Part shown: positions 10,750 through 21,465 of the stretch, one piece after another
Position numbering within the stretch: the stretch's first letter is position 1
Layout of the letters: every line of letters starts with the position of its first letter
Origin: Protula sp. h YS-2021
Taxonomy: Eukaryota > Annelida > Polychaeta > Sabellida > Serpulidae
Length of the DNA: 64,000 nucleotides
NCBI GenBank assembly: GCA_949752745.1
Contig: OX457030.1
Location: 72,992,686 to 73,056,685 of the forward strand
Reading direction: 5' to 3'
Notes under the pieces: model-generated
Told to the model about the DNA's origin: nothing
Database searches by the model: none
The model's input: the letters and a program-made list of their open reading frames with translations, nothing else
Translations under genes and position numbers: made by a program

Positions 10750-11168
10750 TGTTGTGAACATAGAAATGATTTCTGGCTGCACTTAGTGTAAAATGCAAAT
10801 GTATTCTTGATTATTTCTTAACGGACGTTCTGACTTTACGGAAGTGAGAATTGTCGGTCAGTCACTATACCGAATAAAATTCTTATTTACTTTAAAATTA
10901 GCCATTTGCGATGCGTTTTCGGTTACTGCTCTTTGTTATATTTCTAAGTGTTTAAAAGTTCATTTTTAATGTTTATTCGTTGCGTTCTTATTCTGTGGCA
11001 CGTGTTTGCCGCGCATGCTCTTAAAATGGGCCGAGGTTGTCCAGGGGCCAGTCTGCCGCTGGTTGTTGGAGAGGAAAGATTAAATTGAAAAAAGAGTCAT
11101 GAGGTACGTGGTGAGCTGCGTTTCATTTACTTAGTAATAAAATAGTATTAAAGAGGCCGAACATAACA
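10750..11168 (+). repeat. 3' LTR of the Gypsy element
   Basis: Begins TGTTGTGAACATAG and ends CGAACATAACA. It is co-linear with the 5' LTR but about 36 bp shorter, with scattered substitutions. Confidence 0.9.
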
Positions 11169-11182
11169 CTGTAGGTGTTGTC

Positions 11183-11248
11183 TCAAGTTTTGCTATAGAC
11201 TTTTTCTGTGGGCACAGATGGCAGTTGTTGTTCACTCACTGCAGACAT
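11183..11248 (-). pseudogene. Possible displaced N-terminus of the PC4-like gene
   Basis: On the minus strand an ATG at 11246-11248 opens MSAVSEQQLPSVP and stops at TGA 11183-11185. Skipping the inserted retrotransposon, the Lys/Ser/Thr-rich coding resumes at 3610 toward the PC4-like domain. This suggests one gene split by the insertion, with additional decay. Confidence 0.35.
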
Positions 11249-11539
11249 GTTCACTCTTCAATATTTTGATACAGAACGTGTGCTATGTCTGAGGGCGGGC
11301 GCCTTTTATGCTCTATAAGGTGTATAATGCCCCTCTGACAAGAGTTTCCAAACAATCAGAGTGTCGGTAAATTTCTGTTACGGAAATAAGCAGACAAGCG
11401 AAGCAGCCCCTTTTTTTAAAATCCATGTTACATATTACCGCTGCACACACGTGAACTTAATTCAGGTTTACTTATTCTATCATGGCATGAGAAATGATTG
11501 ATATTACTAAACATCATATGCCTGCACATGAATCAGAGG

Positions 11540-11672
11540 GGAGGGGGGGGGGGGGGTCAAAAAATGAAAGTTGCTCAGAATCATCTGAAACGGATAAATA
11601 TGCAAAAATCACAAAATCTTCCCACGACGGGGGGGGGGGGGGAAGGAGGGGAGAGAGGGAGGTGGGGGGGGG
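11540..11672. repeat. G-run-rich low-complexity DNA
   Basis: Three runs of ten or more G within 130 bp. No gene was recognised in 11250-12050 apart from this. Confidence 0.8.
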
Positions 11673-12057
11673 TCATTGTCCAGTTCACCCGTTTATCGCC
11701 TACTCCTGTGCGAACCTTTCGTACCATTGCTTATCGAATAGGTTGAAATACGCTATGAAGTTTTTTTTGTATACGTGAATTCATTGGCAGGTGCAAGTGT
11801 TTTCAAGAAATTTGTATAAAATTTCGGCTACAGATTATGTGTCTTTATTTTCATAAAAATCTCCTCAGAGTCACTTGTGTTATTTTAGTTCTTGTTATTT
11901 TAAGCATATTAGTGGACAACACATGTTTCTGTTGTTCATCTAAAATACTAGATGCTTGAAGAATGAGCCTTTGAAATATTTCAGCTTTTAAAAAGGTGAA
12001 AGCACTCCCACTCCCCCTTCTCTTCCACATCAGTGTAATCTTGCGGGAAACAGGGCA

Positions 12058-12330
12058 ATACACGCGGGGACCTTACCCGCGCGGACTTCGCTTGCAGAGG
12101 AATTTACCCGCGCGGACTTCACTTGCGGAGGAATTTACCAGGGCGGACTTCACTTGCGGAGGAATTTACCCGCGCGAACTTCACTTGCGGAGGAATTTAC
12201 CCGTGCGGACTTCACTTGCGGAGGACTTTTCCCGTGAGGACTTCACTTGCGGAGTAATGTACCCGCGGTAGGACTTTACTTGCGGAGGAATTTACACGTG
12301 GTAGGACTTTACCCATGAGGACTTAACATG
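12058..12330. repeat. Minisatellite, 30-bp unit
   Basis: About nine copies of a unit containing GGACTTCACTTGCGGAGGAA, degenerating to the right. The unit length keeps a frame open by periodicity, so the plus-strand ORF here is an artefact. Confidence 0.9.
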
Positions 12331-12739
12331 GCTATTGTGCCGGACCCACCATGAAACTTGCTGTAATGTGCCGTCTTTTTTTTATCAGTTAGGGGCATTG
12401 TATTGTATTTTATGTTTATATTTTACAGCGGTGTACTCACGGTGGCGGGTGGGGGTACTTCTCGGTATGATCATTTCAAGGACCGCGTCATCCTCTCCCC
12501 CACGGCCGCCATATTGTTTCTATATATAGCAACTTCGTATGGCTTCTTCACGATGTATTTATTCAAAAGGTTTCTTATTTTTCACTACAATTTTTTAAGA
12601 AAATACATTTTTTCTTACATAACATGTTCACAACTGTTGACATAAAAAAGACTACTGTTGACACAATAACCACAACTGTACACATGCATTACTCTATTTA
12701 CAGAAACAGCAATCATATTCTACGAATTCACAAATAAAG

Positions 12740-13115
12740 AGTCACGTGAGATTTAACGCCACGTGACGTCAAACATTACGTCACAAGTGACGTTCTTCTA
12801 AGAGTTACTAACGACGAATCAGATATGTTGTTTTTTTTAAGTTTTTATTTTTTTAAATTTAAATGATTTAACAATTTGTGTCGTATAATCTTGTCAAGAA
12901 AATTGGCGAGTAGTTTATAAAAAGAATTAAAAAAAATGGAAGAACTGAAAAGAAGGGAAAATTAACACGTCCCAATATGCACATTATAAAATCCCCATGC
13001 ATGCCCCTAATTAACAAAATCATAAGCCACGAGACACGTGATCCTCATTAGCATAACCAATACACGTGACCTGATTAGCAGGGCCGAAGACACGTGATCT
13101 TCTAATTAGCATAAG
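12740..13115. promoter_or_regulatory. Cluster of CACGTG E-boxes with CRE and POU-like motifs
   Basis: Five CACGTG cores occur within 370 bp (about 12743, 12762, 13037, 13065 and 13092). One is fused to a CRE as CACGTGACGTCA. A separate ACGTCA/TGACG pair lies at about 12778-12793. ATTAGCATAA or AATTAGCATAA follows two of the E-boxes. Motif density is suggestive only; no adjacent transcript start or gene was recognised. Confidence 0.3.
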
Positions 13116-13935
13116 TTCTGCTTCACATACACATACACAAAAAAAAGCACACGGCTTGTCACTAAAAACATATTGCACGTACTTCCGTCCCACAGGACAA
13201 GGGTTCGAACCTAAGGCGCTTACATCATTATATATTTACATAAAAAAATAAATAAATAAACGTCACTAAAAATGCAGAAGCGTGATTTTAAAACTAAAGC
13301 CATTCCTATTTGCTTTTTGCTATGGGCATTTCTATTAAAATTGCGCACCAACCAATTACGACGAACTTTGTAAGTGTAACAACCAATCAGGATCAGTTCC
13401 ATTATCGTAACAACCGAGGTGTGGTAATCAATTAAACACGCTAAAACAAAGTGACTTCGTAACTCATTTGTAGTTAAAAACGATTATGTACTGGCAATAG
13501 ATGGGAGTATTATACGAATAGCAAGGCTGTCATGGGACATTGTACCCAGCTGAAGTGCCCAAACGAAGTGTGAAGTATCCAAATATTAGGTGGAATAAAG
13601 CCATCCTAAGATTTGCAGAAACGGTATATTCCCCATATACTCATAACAAAAATTAAAAAAAAAAAAAAAAAGAAAAGACTATCGAAAAAAGGCAGGAACA
13701 AGACACATGTTCCTCCGAAGGAACCGTGCAGCAACCTCAGTGGAATCGATACTCTGTCCCACGCAGGAAGCTAACAAAAACTCGCAACACCCGCCCGACC
13801 GCCCGACCGCCAGAACCACGCCACACCAATCCACACCCCAGCGCTGAGAATCCGCAGTGATCAGAGCGGCGATCTTTCTTTTTTTTTATAGATTATATAC
13901 AAAAACATTATTCGTTGTAGAAACACGGTGAAATC

Positions 13936-14160
13936 TCGTAATAGGACCACGTCGAGATAGGACCACCCCGGGATAGGACCACCCCGGGATAGGACCACCC
14001 CGGGATAGGACCACCTCGGGATAGGACCACCTCGGATAGGACCACCGCGTTATAGGATCACCTCGAGATAGGACCACCCCGGGATAGGACCACCTCGGGA
14101 CAGGACCACCTCGCGATAGGACCACCGAGTTATAGAATCACCTCGAGATAGGACCACCTC
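13936..14160. repeat. Minisatellite, 16-17 bp unit
   Basis: About 13 copies of ATAGGACCACCCCGGG and variants. The minus-strand translation is a GGP-rich repeat and is not considered a gene. Confidence 0.93.
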
Positions 14161-14423
14161 GCAAAAAACACCACTTTTCCACAAAACTGGCAATTAGGTC
14201 CCAAACCGAAGCTCACAATCCCAATGGTGTGCCTACGTCAAAACAGGGCTCTGACCTTTGCTCCCGCCCTCTCCCCCCTGCCCTAAAATATATAGAATGC
14301 AAACGCAAATTGTCTGAATGTTGCCATATCGCTCCTGAAGCCTCCCCCCCCCCCCCGTCAGCTTCACACACCCCCACCCCCTCCCCTCGCCCCGAGAGCT
14401 TAAATTCCTTAGAACAACCAGCC

Positions 14424-14585
14424 GGAAGTTACTTCTCCACAAAACGTGCGAGAAAAGCATCGTCGCTGTTTGTTAACAGCCGCAGTGCTTAAAGGGAAGA
14501 GAAGAAACATAACGTCAAGCTCGACGCGGCCAGAATGAGGCGATGACGTCACGTGCAGGGACGGCCAGCGAGCGCATGCGCCTGG
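14424..14585. promoter_or_regulatory. Promoter-like motif cluster (ETS, CRE, E-box, NRF1)
   Basis: Within 160 bp are CCGGAAGT (ETS-type), TGACGTCA (palindromic CRE) overlapping CACGTG, and GCGCATGCGC (a perfect NRF1-type palindrome). These motifs are typical of TATA-less CpG promoters in animals. No gene starting here was recognised on either strand, so this may be the promoter of a gene with small unseen exons, or chance. Confidence 0.35.
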
Positions 14586-15237
14586 AGTAAAAAACCATGA
14601 ACCGTGCCAAGTAAAAGAGCAACACCCTCAACACTCTCTGTATGTACACGCCACTCAAATAAATTAGCTAAAATCCTCCCTCCCCCCCCCCCACCCCCGG
14701 CGCAAGAAATGTACACGTGACCAGCAACAAATGCATTACTGCCAACCATGCAGGCGTTGGCAAGTCACTGAAAAGCTTTAAACAACTAGGCAGTTTTCGC
14801 AACACAATTAATTTAAAAAAAAAAAGAAAAAAAAAAACATGCATAGTTTGTTAAATGATTAATTTTGTCCATAAACTCTGCAATGACTTGTAACAAAGCC
14901 AGACAAACATTGTCGCTTTTGCACCTATTTATATATATATATTTTATGCAGAGATTGACAGATTGTGAGAACGGACAAGTGAAGATAATACTGGGTTGAA
15001 AAGTGTCGACTTTTCATGACAATTTGCACACAGAACCTAATTAGAATCATTGACATAATCACTGCTTATTACATCAAAGAAATGTCATTCCGGCCGGTAG
15101 GCCTCACAATCATGACTTGCTCTGCGGATCCGTATTTTTCGTCTGATTTCTTTTATACTTGGGAGGCCCGACAACATCGAAATCACAGCTATAGTCACTA
15201 GTCACCCATCGGGCGTATGAAATCCAACTCCAACGCC

Positions 15238-15478
15238 TTCTTACGTATATATATATATATATAAAATTTCATAATTTTCACGGCGCAAATATCTTCACAG
15301 TATAACGTCTTTTTTAAGAGACACGGAGGTGTTAATGAGATTTGTGAATGCGGACCATATAGTAGAGAAGTGTGTGAATTCAGGCCCATCTTCGCTGCAG
15401 CGCGCCCAAGGCCAAACGGCTCAGCTGGGACCAATAAACACGACACGAGGGAGGGAGGGAGTGAGGGAGGGAGGGAGG

Positions 15479-15526
<48 letters not shown>

Positions 15527-15545
15527 GAGAGGAGAGAGAAGATAT
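15238..15545. repeat. Simple repeats: (TA)n, GGGA and GA tracts
   Basis: A short (TA)n sits near 15247-15262. GGGA tracts and a (GA)n run lie at 15448-15540. The remaining 14.6-16.1 kb shows long C/G runs and no recognised gene. Confidence 0.9.
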
Positions 15546-16159
15546 CTTAAGTTTGGTCAAAGGGCCCGGGGGGGAGGGGGGAATGTAAGCTACTGCCGCC
15601 ACTCACCCCCCCCCCCCCCGCACTGTCAAGGCTACAGCACACCATACAGAATAACCAGTCAGGCTCAGCGACCAATCACCCCCCTCCCCCACCCCCACCC
15701 ACCCCTAACGTGTCCTCTTACCCCCACCATCCCTGCCAGCCATGCAACCCCAGTAACACAGCTAATGGGTCAAGCTCATAACAAGAGCCAGTGGGCCAAC
15801 AGTACGGCCCACCAAGCCAACAATACGGGCCCAACAACCCGCTCCGAAAACATGACCCCATCAAGCACGCCCACACAGCGTGGGTCAGTGATGGGGCCGA
15901 CAAGAGGGCTGAGCCGCGTCACAACGACCCGGCGGCTTGGCTCGACAACCTGGCCCAACAGCCCGAGCCAGTGACCTCTTATTGTTTGTTTATACGACAT
16001 CCTCCCGTCCTGGTGACCCCAACTTCCGGTTTATTATTTCGAAAATTTTTCTTTTCTTCTCAATAAGAAGCTGACAAAATGGTGCTGCGAAATTGAAGTG
16101 GAGTGGTGACCTTCTCAAGGTCATTCGTCGTGACCTTGAACTTCTAACTGTGACTTCTC

Positions 16160-16455
16160 TTGTTCAATTGTCCTCACCTAGCAACACAAAAGCATAACAG
16201 TTTACGTCACCTAGCAACACAACAGCACAAGTTTACGTCACCTAGCAACAAAATCACACAACAGTTTATGTCACCTAACAACAGCAACAAACAAGATGTC
16301 ACCCTGCAACACAAAACACAAGTTTACGTCACCTAGCAACACAACAACATCACAGTTTACGTCACCTAGCAACAGCAAACAAATAAGCTGTCACCCTGCA
16401 ACACAAAACGCAATATATCTTCACCTAGCAACACAATAAACCATCACTGGCAACA
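16160..16455. repeat. Minisatellite carrying RFX/X-box-like half sites next to CRE-like sites
   Basis: About nine irregular copies of ACGTCACCTAGCAACACAAC, spaced roughly 26-35 bp. CCTAGCAAC is the RFX half-site (inverse GTTGCTAGG). In four copies TTTACGTCA sits directly before it, giving a CRE-like half site. The arrangement resembles the X1/X2 pairing of vertebrate RFX/CREB composite elements. Any function is inference. Confidence 0.7.
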
Positions 16456-16714
16456 CCACTGAGCTCTTGTTGCAAACCAGAGTCCTTCACTACCCCTGCG
16501 TAATTACTTTTTTTACTCGGACAGCAGAAACTCCTACATTTTGCAGCTCTGTATTAGCATCATTTAACAAGGTCATTTTTTTCACTTCGCAACTTCTTTT
16601 AACTTGTCAGTATTTTGATTTTGTTACTACTTTTTTATTTTCAGCGGTATAAATGGTACAACCTTTTTTCTAAGTTTTCAGTTATTATTTTGCGCTTACA
16701 GGCAATAAATATAC

Positions 16715-16835
16715 ATCAGTTATAAGCTACAAGCGTACAGCAATTATAAGCTACAAACGAACAGCAATTATAAGCTACAAACGAACAGCAATTATAAGCT
16801 ACAAGCGTACAGCGATTATATGCTACACAGTTAAT
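16715..16835. repeat. Minisatellite, 24-bp unit
   Basis: About five copies of CAATTATAAGCTACAAACGA with variants. Confidence 0.9.
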
Positions 16836-16909
16836 AAGCGCTATGGGCAATAAACGTATGACGATTATGTGCAAGAAACTGGTGAAAGTCAGGTAATAAT
16901 TTGCATTCG

Positions 16910-17150
16910 AGTCATAAGCATGCATGGATAGTCATCAGCATGCAGGGATTGAGTCAGCAGCATGCAGGGACTGAGTCATCAGCATGTACGGATTTAGTCA
17001 TCAGCATGCAGGGATTGAGTCACCAGCATGCAGGGACTGAGTCATCAGCATGTACGGATTTAGTCATCAGCATGCAGGGATTGAGTCACCAGCATGCAGG
17101 GACTGAGTCATCAGCATGTACGGATTTAGTCATCAGCATGCCGGGACTGA
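16910..17150. repeat. Minisatellite, about 22-bp unit with 66-bp higher-order pattern
   Basis: About eleven copies of GTCATCAGCATGCAGGGACT. Three variants (GGGATTGA, GGGACTGA and ACGGATTTA) recur in fixed order every 66 bp. Confidence 0.9.
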
Positions 17151-17309
17151 GCGGGGTTCTCAGTGCCCTGGAACTGACAGAGGTCATAAGCATGTGCGGA
17201 TTAAACGAGCTCACTTGTACTCGGGGATTGACTGAAATTATAAGCAGGCTGGGACAAAAGCTTGAAGAGTGGTGGGATAGAGCGAGGATATGGGAACAGT
17301 GTGGCTTTG

Positions 17310-17465
17310 GCTATAACTAACATATGAAGTGTGATTGACAGAAGATATAAACACGGTGTGGCGGACAACATATGAGGTGTGATTGACAGAAGAAATAAAC
17401 ACGGTGTGGCGGACAGCATATGAGGTGTGATTGACAGAAGAAATAAACACGGTGTAGCGGACAAC
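17310..17465. repeat. Minisatellite, 45-bp unit
   Basis: Three and a half copies of CATATGAGGTGTGATTGACA...AACACGGTGTGGCGGACA. Confidence 0.9.
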
Positions 17466-17559
17466 AGCTACATGTGCAGTTCCGTGCTCAACGTCATATG
17501 AACGATGGACGGAACGGACAAGAAACAAAGCAGACACGATCACTGCACTACGTGCCACA

Positions 17560-18478
17560 CACAGAGGGGGGGGGGCAGGGGGAGTGACCCGTACCTGTGG
17601 CAGGAGGGGGGTGGGGGATGACCTGTACCTGCAGCAGGAGGGGGGCAGTAGGGGGATGACCTGTACCTGCGGCAGGAGGCGGGCAGTAGGGGTATGACCT
17701 GTACCTGGGGCAGGGGAGGGGGGCAGTAGGGGTATGACCTGTACCTGGGGCAGGGGAGGGGGGCAGTAGGGGGATGACCTGTACCTGCGGCAGGGGAGGG
17801 GGGCAGTAGGGGTATGACCTGTACCTGGGGCAGGGGAGGGGGGCAGTAGGGGTATGACCTGTACCTGGGGCAGGGGAGGGGGGCAGTAGGGGGATGACCT
17901 GTACCTGGGGCAGGAGGGGGGCAGTAGGGGTATGACCTGTACCTGCGGCAGGAGGGGGGCAGTAGGGGTATGACCTGTACCTGCGGCAGGAGAGGGGCAG
18001 TAGGGGTATGACCTGTACCTGGGGCAGGGGAGGGGGGCAGTAGGGGGATGACCTGTACCTGCGGCTGGAGGAGGTGGGGGATGACCTGTACCTGCGGCTG
18101 GAGGAGGTGGGGGATGACCTGTACTTGAGGCAGGAGGGGGGGGGGGGGAGTAGGGGGATGACCTGTACCTGCGGCAGGAGGGGGCCGGGGGATGACCTGT
18201 ACTGCGGCGGGAGGGGGGTGGGGATGACCTGTACCTGCGGCGGGATGGGGGTGGGGATGACCTGTACCTGCGGCAGGAGGGGGGGTGGGGGATGACCTTT
18301 ACCTGCGGCAGGAGAGGGGATGGGGGATGACATGTACCTGCGGCAGGAGAGGGGATGGGGGATGACATGTACCTGGGGCACGGGAGGGGGGGGGGGGCAG
18401 TAGGGGGATGACCTGTACCTGAGGCAGGAGGGGGGTGGGGATGACCTGTACCTGAGGCAGGAGGGGCAGGGTAGCCCA
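17560..18478. repeat. G-rich minisatellite, about 35-47 bp unit
   Basis: Over twenty copies of GATGACCTGTACCTGCGGCA followed by variable G-runs. It ends a few bases from the donor site of scrib exon 16, in the next intron. The long Pro-rich minus-strand ORFs across it result from the array and are not called. G-runs on the plus strand could form quadruplexes. Confidence 0.93.
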
Positions 18479-18481
18479 TAC

Positions 18482-18634
18482 CTGCCGGTCGATGACCCCA
18501 TCGAGCCTCTCCAGAAGCTCCAGCGTACTGAGCGAGCATTCGGAACCGTCGTCCGATTCCGTTCTGGACGTCCTCCGGCTCGTTCTATACACACCGGCCG
18601 GTTCCGAATGCTTCCGTATCTTAAGCTTCCGGTA
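18482..18634 (-). CDS. scrib: Scribble, exon 16 (C-terminal region)
   Basis: A 153-bp exon, phase 0 at both ends. The acceptor CCCATACAG is followed by codons for YRKLKIRKHSEPAG and then an acidic, Ser-rich segment ending LLERLDGVIDRQ. The donor is CAG-GTATGG. The frame connects exactly to the previous exon, which ends in phase 0. The segment is basic first (RTSRRTSR) and then acidic with a Leu-rich predicted helix. It lies in the C-terminal tail of the polarity scaffold, where homologues vary, so it is assigned by splice phase and position rather than by strong similarity. No stop codon is present, so at least one more exon must lie further left. Confidence 0.72.
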
Positions 18635-18944
18635 CTGTATGGGCGTGGCAGGCTAGTCGGAGGCCAAAATACAAGATGGATTTTAAAACAGTTCTGACTG
18701 AGGCCAAAAAGCATTGCCGTCAGCGAAGCTTAACACTTACAGCGGAAATAAGAGACGCCATTTTGTTTTTTATTTCTCCATTTCCACCCAGACAAACTTG
18801 TTAATAATTCAGTGTGGGGATTTTAACTAAAAGATATAAGGTGTTTTAAAGCTTTGTTCGGTTTGACTGAAAACTGAAAGCATAAGCGAATATTGCGCAA
18901 TAGTGGCACTGCCTGGGCGATTCTAGAGGCATTGGCTGACATGG

Positions 18945-19765
18945 GTTGGTGAGTGAAAGAATGAGTGATGAGATGAGTGAAAATTGAGTGAGGGGAGTGA
19001 TGAGTGATGAGTGAGTAGAGAATGAATGACAGCACGAGTGATGAGTCATATGGGAATGAGTGATCAGAGGATGAGTCATAAGGGGATGAGTAATGTGTGA
19101 GCACAGGGTCAGCGAGGAGAGGATGAGTGATTACAGGGCTAGTGAAAGAGGATGAGTGATTACAGGTTAAATGAAAACTGAGTGATTACAGGACGAGTGA
19201 GGAGAGGATATGTGAAGAGCGGATGAGGGATTACAGGATCAGTGAAAAAAGGATGAGTGAGGAGAGGAGTGGATGAGTGCAGGATGAGTGATTACAGGGT
19301 GAGTGGAGGGGGTGAGTGATTATACAGGGAGCGAGTGCAGGACGAGTGATTACAGGATGAGCGAGGAGAGGATAAGTGAAGACAGGATGAGGGATTACAG
19401 GATCAGTGAGGAAATGATGAGTGATTACAGGATGGGTGAGGAGAGGATGAGTGATTACAGGATGAGTGATTACAGGATGAGTGAGGAGAGGATGAGTGAC
19501 TACACGATGGGTGAGGAGAGAATGAGTGAGGGCAGGATGAGTGATTACAGAATGATTACAGGATGGGTGAGGAGAGGATGAGTGATTACACGATAAGTGA
19601 GGAGAGGATGAGTGAGTGCAGGATGAATGATTACAGAATGAGTGATTACACGATGCGTGAGCACAGAATGAGTGAGGAGAGGATGAGTGATTACAGGATG
19701 GGTGAGTACAGTATGAGTGAGGACAGGATAAGTGACGACAGCATGACTGATGACAGAGTGTGGCT
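18945..19765. repeat. Minisatellite, GGATGAGTGATTACA family
   Basis: Irregular units of 13-28 bp built from GAGGAGAGGATGAGTGATTA. It runs almost up to the donor site of exon 15 at 19774. The Met/Ser/Asp-rich plus-strand ORFs are products of the repeat. Confidence 0.92.
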
Positions 19766-19774
19766 ATGAGTTAC

Positions 19775-19833
19775 CTTTGAGCTTGACGTGGCATTGCTGT
19801 TGTTGGTGTTGGCAGGCCAGTGCCTGGGACTTC
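19775..19833 (-). CDS. scrib: Scribble, exon 15 (small, Ser/Asn-rich)
   Basis: A 59-bp exon. The acceptor GCTTGGCAG is followed by GA, which completes a Gly codon with the last G of exon 14. Then come SPRHWPANTNNSNATSSSK and a donor AAG-GTAACT in phase 0. The entry phase matches exon 14 and the exit phase matches exon 16. Without this exon those two would be out of frame, which is the main support. It is low in complexity and may be alternatively used or lineage-specific. Confidence 0.68.
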
Positions 19834-19892
19834 CTGCCAAGCGGGCGCATTGCAGCACAAAGACAAAACAAAACCCCAGGATCACCCAATAC

Positions 19893-20618
19893 TAGGGATG
19901 GGTCGGAGCCAGAATTCTGACCCCGGGAACCCGTGACTAAAACCTGACCCGAACCCGGGGCCCGAACTTTTGTCAGTGCTAATATCGTTAAACTATACAG
20001 TGCTTGATTCTCTAGTCTTTTACAGGCGTGACGTACTTATGTTACGGTTAAAAGATGAAAAACGTGTATTATGTTGTCAGAAAATCCCGAGTCACATGGT
20101 AACGATGGCTTTATGACACTAGAATACATGGTTTTGAACCTTTTAACGGTTCAATGGGAAAATTACCATGTTTTTTGAGCTACAAATCCACGTTAAATAT
20201 TTTACTCCTCCATGATCAAAATGTCCGCCAACCACGCATCTTAGAAAGCACTATCGTAAATCAGTTGTGAAAATGAAGAGAAAACACAAGTCGGTTAAGT
20301 AGTGTTTTTTTTAAATTGAGTCATAGTGGGGGTGGGGGGGGGGGGGTGACTCGTAAAAGATATTCCACACCCGTGTTGAGCACTGTATTACACACTTTCG
20401 AAGGAACACTACATCTGCTAAACGCTTATTTTAATAACTCTAAGTTTAATACAATACTTTTCTGGGCTAGTACCAATGTTTGTGTAGGTTCTTTTTTGTG
20501 TGTAAAAAAACTTTTGTTTTTATTCATAAATAATGCACGGGGCCCCGGGGTCATTTTCAACCCCGTAGTTGACTGTCCCCACGGGTACTCGGGGTCTGGA
20601 GTAACCGACCCGACCCTA
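19893..20618. mobile_element. hAT-type MITE, 726 bp
   Basis: Terminal inverted repeats TAGGGATGGGTCGG (left) and the inverse of CCGACCCGACCCTA (right). Flanking 8-bp duplications are CCCAATAC (19885-19892) and CGCAATAC (20619-20626), with one mismatch. Subterminal GACCCGAACCCGGG motifs occur near both ends. No transposase frame is present, so it is non-autonomous. It sits in a scrib intron just upstream of exon 15. Confidence 0.78.
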
Positions 20619-20644
20619 CGCAATACCAGGACTTTCCATTTTGG

Positions 20645-20830
20645 GGGTTCAGCGGTTCACGAGAGCCGCCTGTCACGGGAGTTGAACCGCCTGTCATTTA
20701 AATACGCCATAAGAATATATGCTATAAAAATTTTCTATCGAAACGTTGAACCGCCGGTTTCGATCCACTGAACTGCCCATTTCGATCCACTGAACCGCCG
20801 TTTTCGGTCCACTGAACCGCCTGTGCCCAA
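20645..20830. repeat. Short repeats of CACTGAACCGCC type
   Basis: About six copies of TTCGATCCACTGAACCGCC-like units, 22-23 bp apart at the right end. They are followed by unique and C-rich DNA to 21450 with no recognised gene. Confidence 0.75.
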
Positions 20831-21465
20831 CCAGATGGAAAGCCCTGCAATACGATATGCCTTACGACCCCCGACAAGTCATTCGACAAACAATCAAAAC
20901 AACCCGGCCCTCCACCCCCGCCCCCCCCCCCCACCCACTGCTATTTACTAATCAAGCAGCCCTTCACACCATCCTGCTCTCAAGCTACGCCAAAAAAAAG
21001 GTCATTAGCAAATGTTAGTTCCGTCTTGTTATTAGAAATCAGAAAAGGAAAACTGCTTATTATACATGAAGCACCAAGCAACCCGCAACCATGGTAACGC
21101 CAGGGGAGAGCTGCAGGGCTTTACACGAACTGATCCGTCTAGGAAGTGATGCTGAAATCACCCGAAAGACCTTCACAAAGGTTCTTTTATTGCGTTGGGT
21201 TTTACCGAACAATCTGAAATAGTCGGGAGAACGAAGGGAGAGCGGCTGGCACTGTTTTTTTTTTTTGTAGTGCTAAGTTCAATTTAGTAATAACTGAAAA
21301 GCAGCAACTTTATCTGCCCGGGCGGGAAGTCGTTAATGTAAAGCCCTGCAGTTAATGAATGAAGTTATTTGATTTAGAAGAGACCACCAGCAGCCCGCGT
21401 GGGATGACACATCACTCACACGGCGGCCGCGTATTTAGTCACGCGCCAATGACGCGCACACCTAC

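Larger units (their letters stand above)
3611..11168 (+). mobile_element. Ty3/Gypsy LTR retrotransposon, complete structure but inactivated
   Basis: Two direct LTRs (3611-4065 and 10750-11168) bracket gag and pol remnants in the order zinc knuckle, protease, reverse transcriptase, RNase H, integrase, GPY/F-like C-terminus. This is the Ty3/Gypsy order, with integrase last. The left LTR ends are TGTTAT and ATAACA, inverse of each other. A primer-binding site follows the left LTR and a purine tract precedes the right LTR. Multiple frameshifts and stops break gag and pol. The LTRs differ by many substitutions and an indel of about 35 bp, so the copy is not recent. No convincing target-site duplication was found (flanks TTTGC and CTGTA). 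It lies inside the PC4-like pseudogene. Confidence 0.93.

Noticed and set aside
11494..11778. Gly/Arg-rich plus-strand ORFs
   Set aside because: They span three G homopolymer runs and have no other coding features.
13200..13215. GGTTCGAACC B-box-like motif (also GATTCGAACCC near 21836)
   Set aside because: A single B-box with TTCGAACC-AAGGC context hints at SINE or tRNA fragments, but no A-box, acceptor stem or duplication could be traced.
15765..15974. Asn/Thr/Ser-rich plus-strand ORF of 69 codons
   Set aside because: No domain, no splice or start context, and several overlapping frames are equally open; GC-rich chance ORF.
17238..18714. Two minus-strand Pro-rich ORFs of 388 and 433 codons
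   Set aside because: They follow the G-rich minisatellite; only 18482-18634 within the region is called, as a scrib exon and in a separate frame context.
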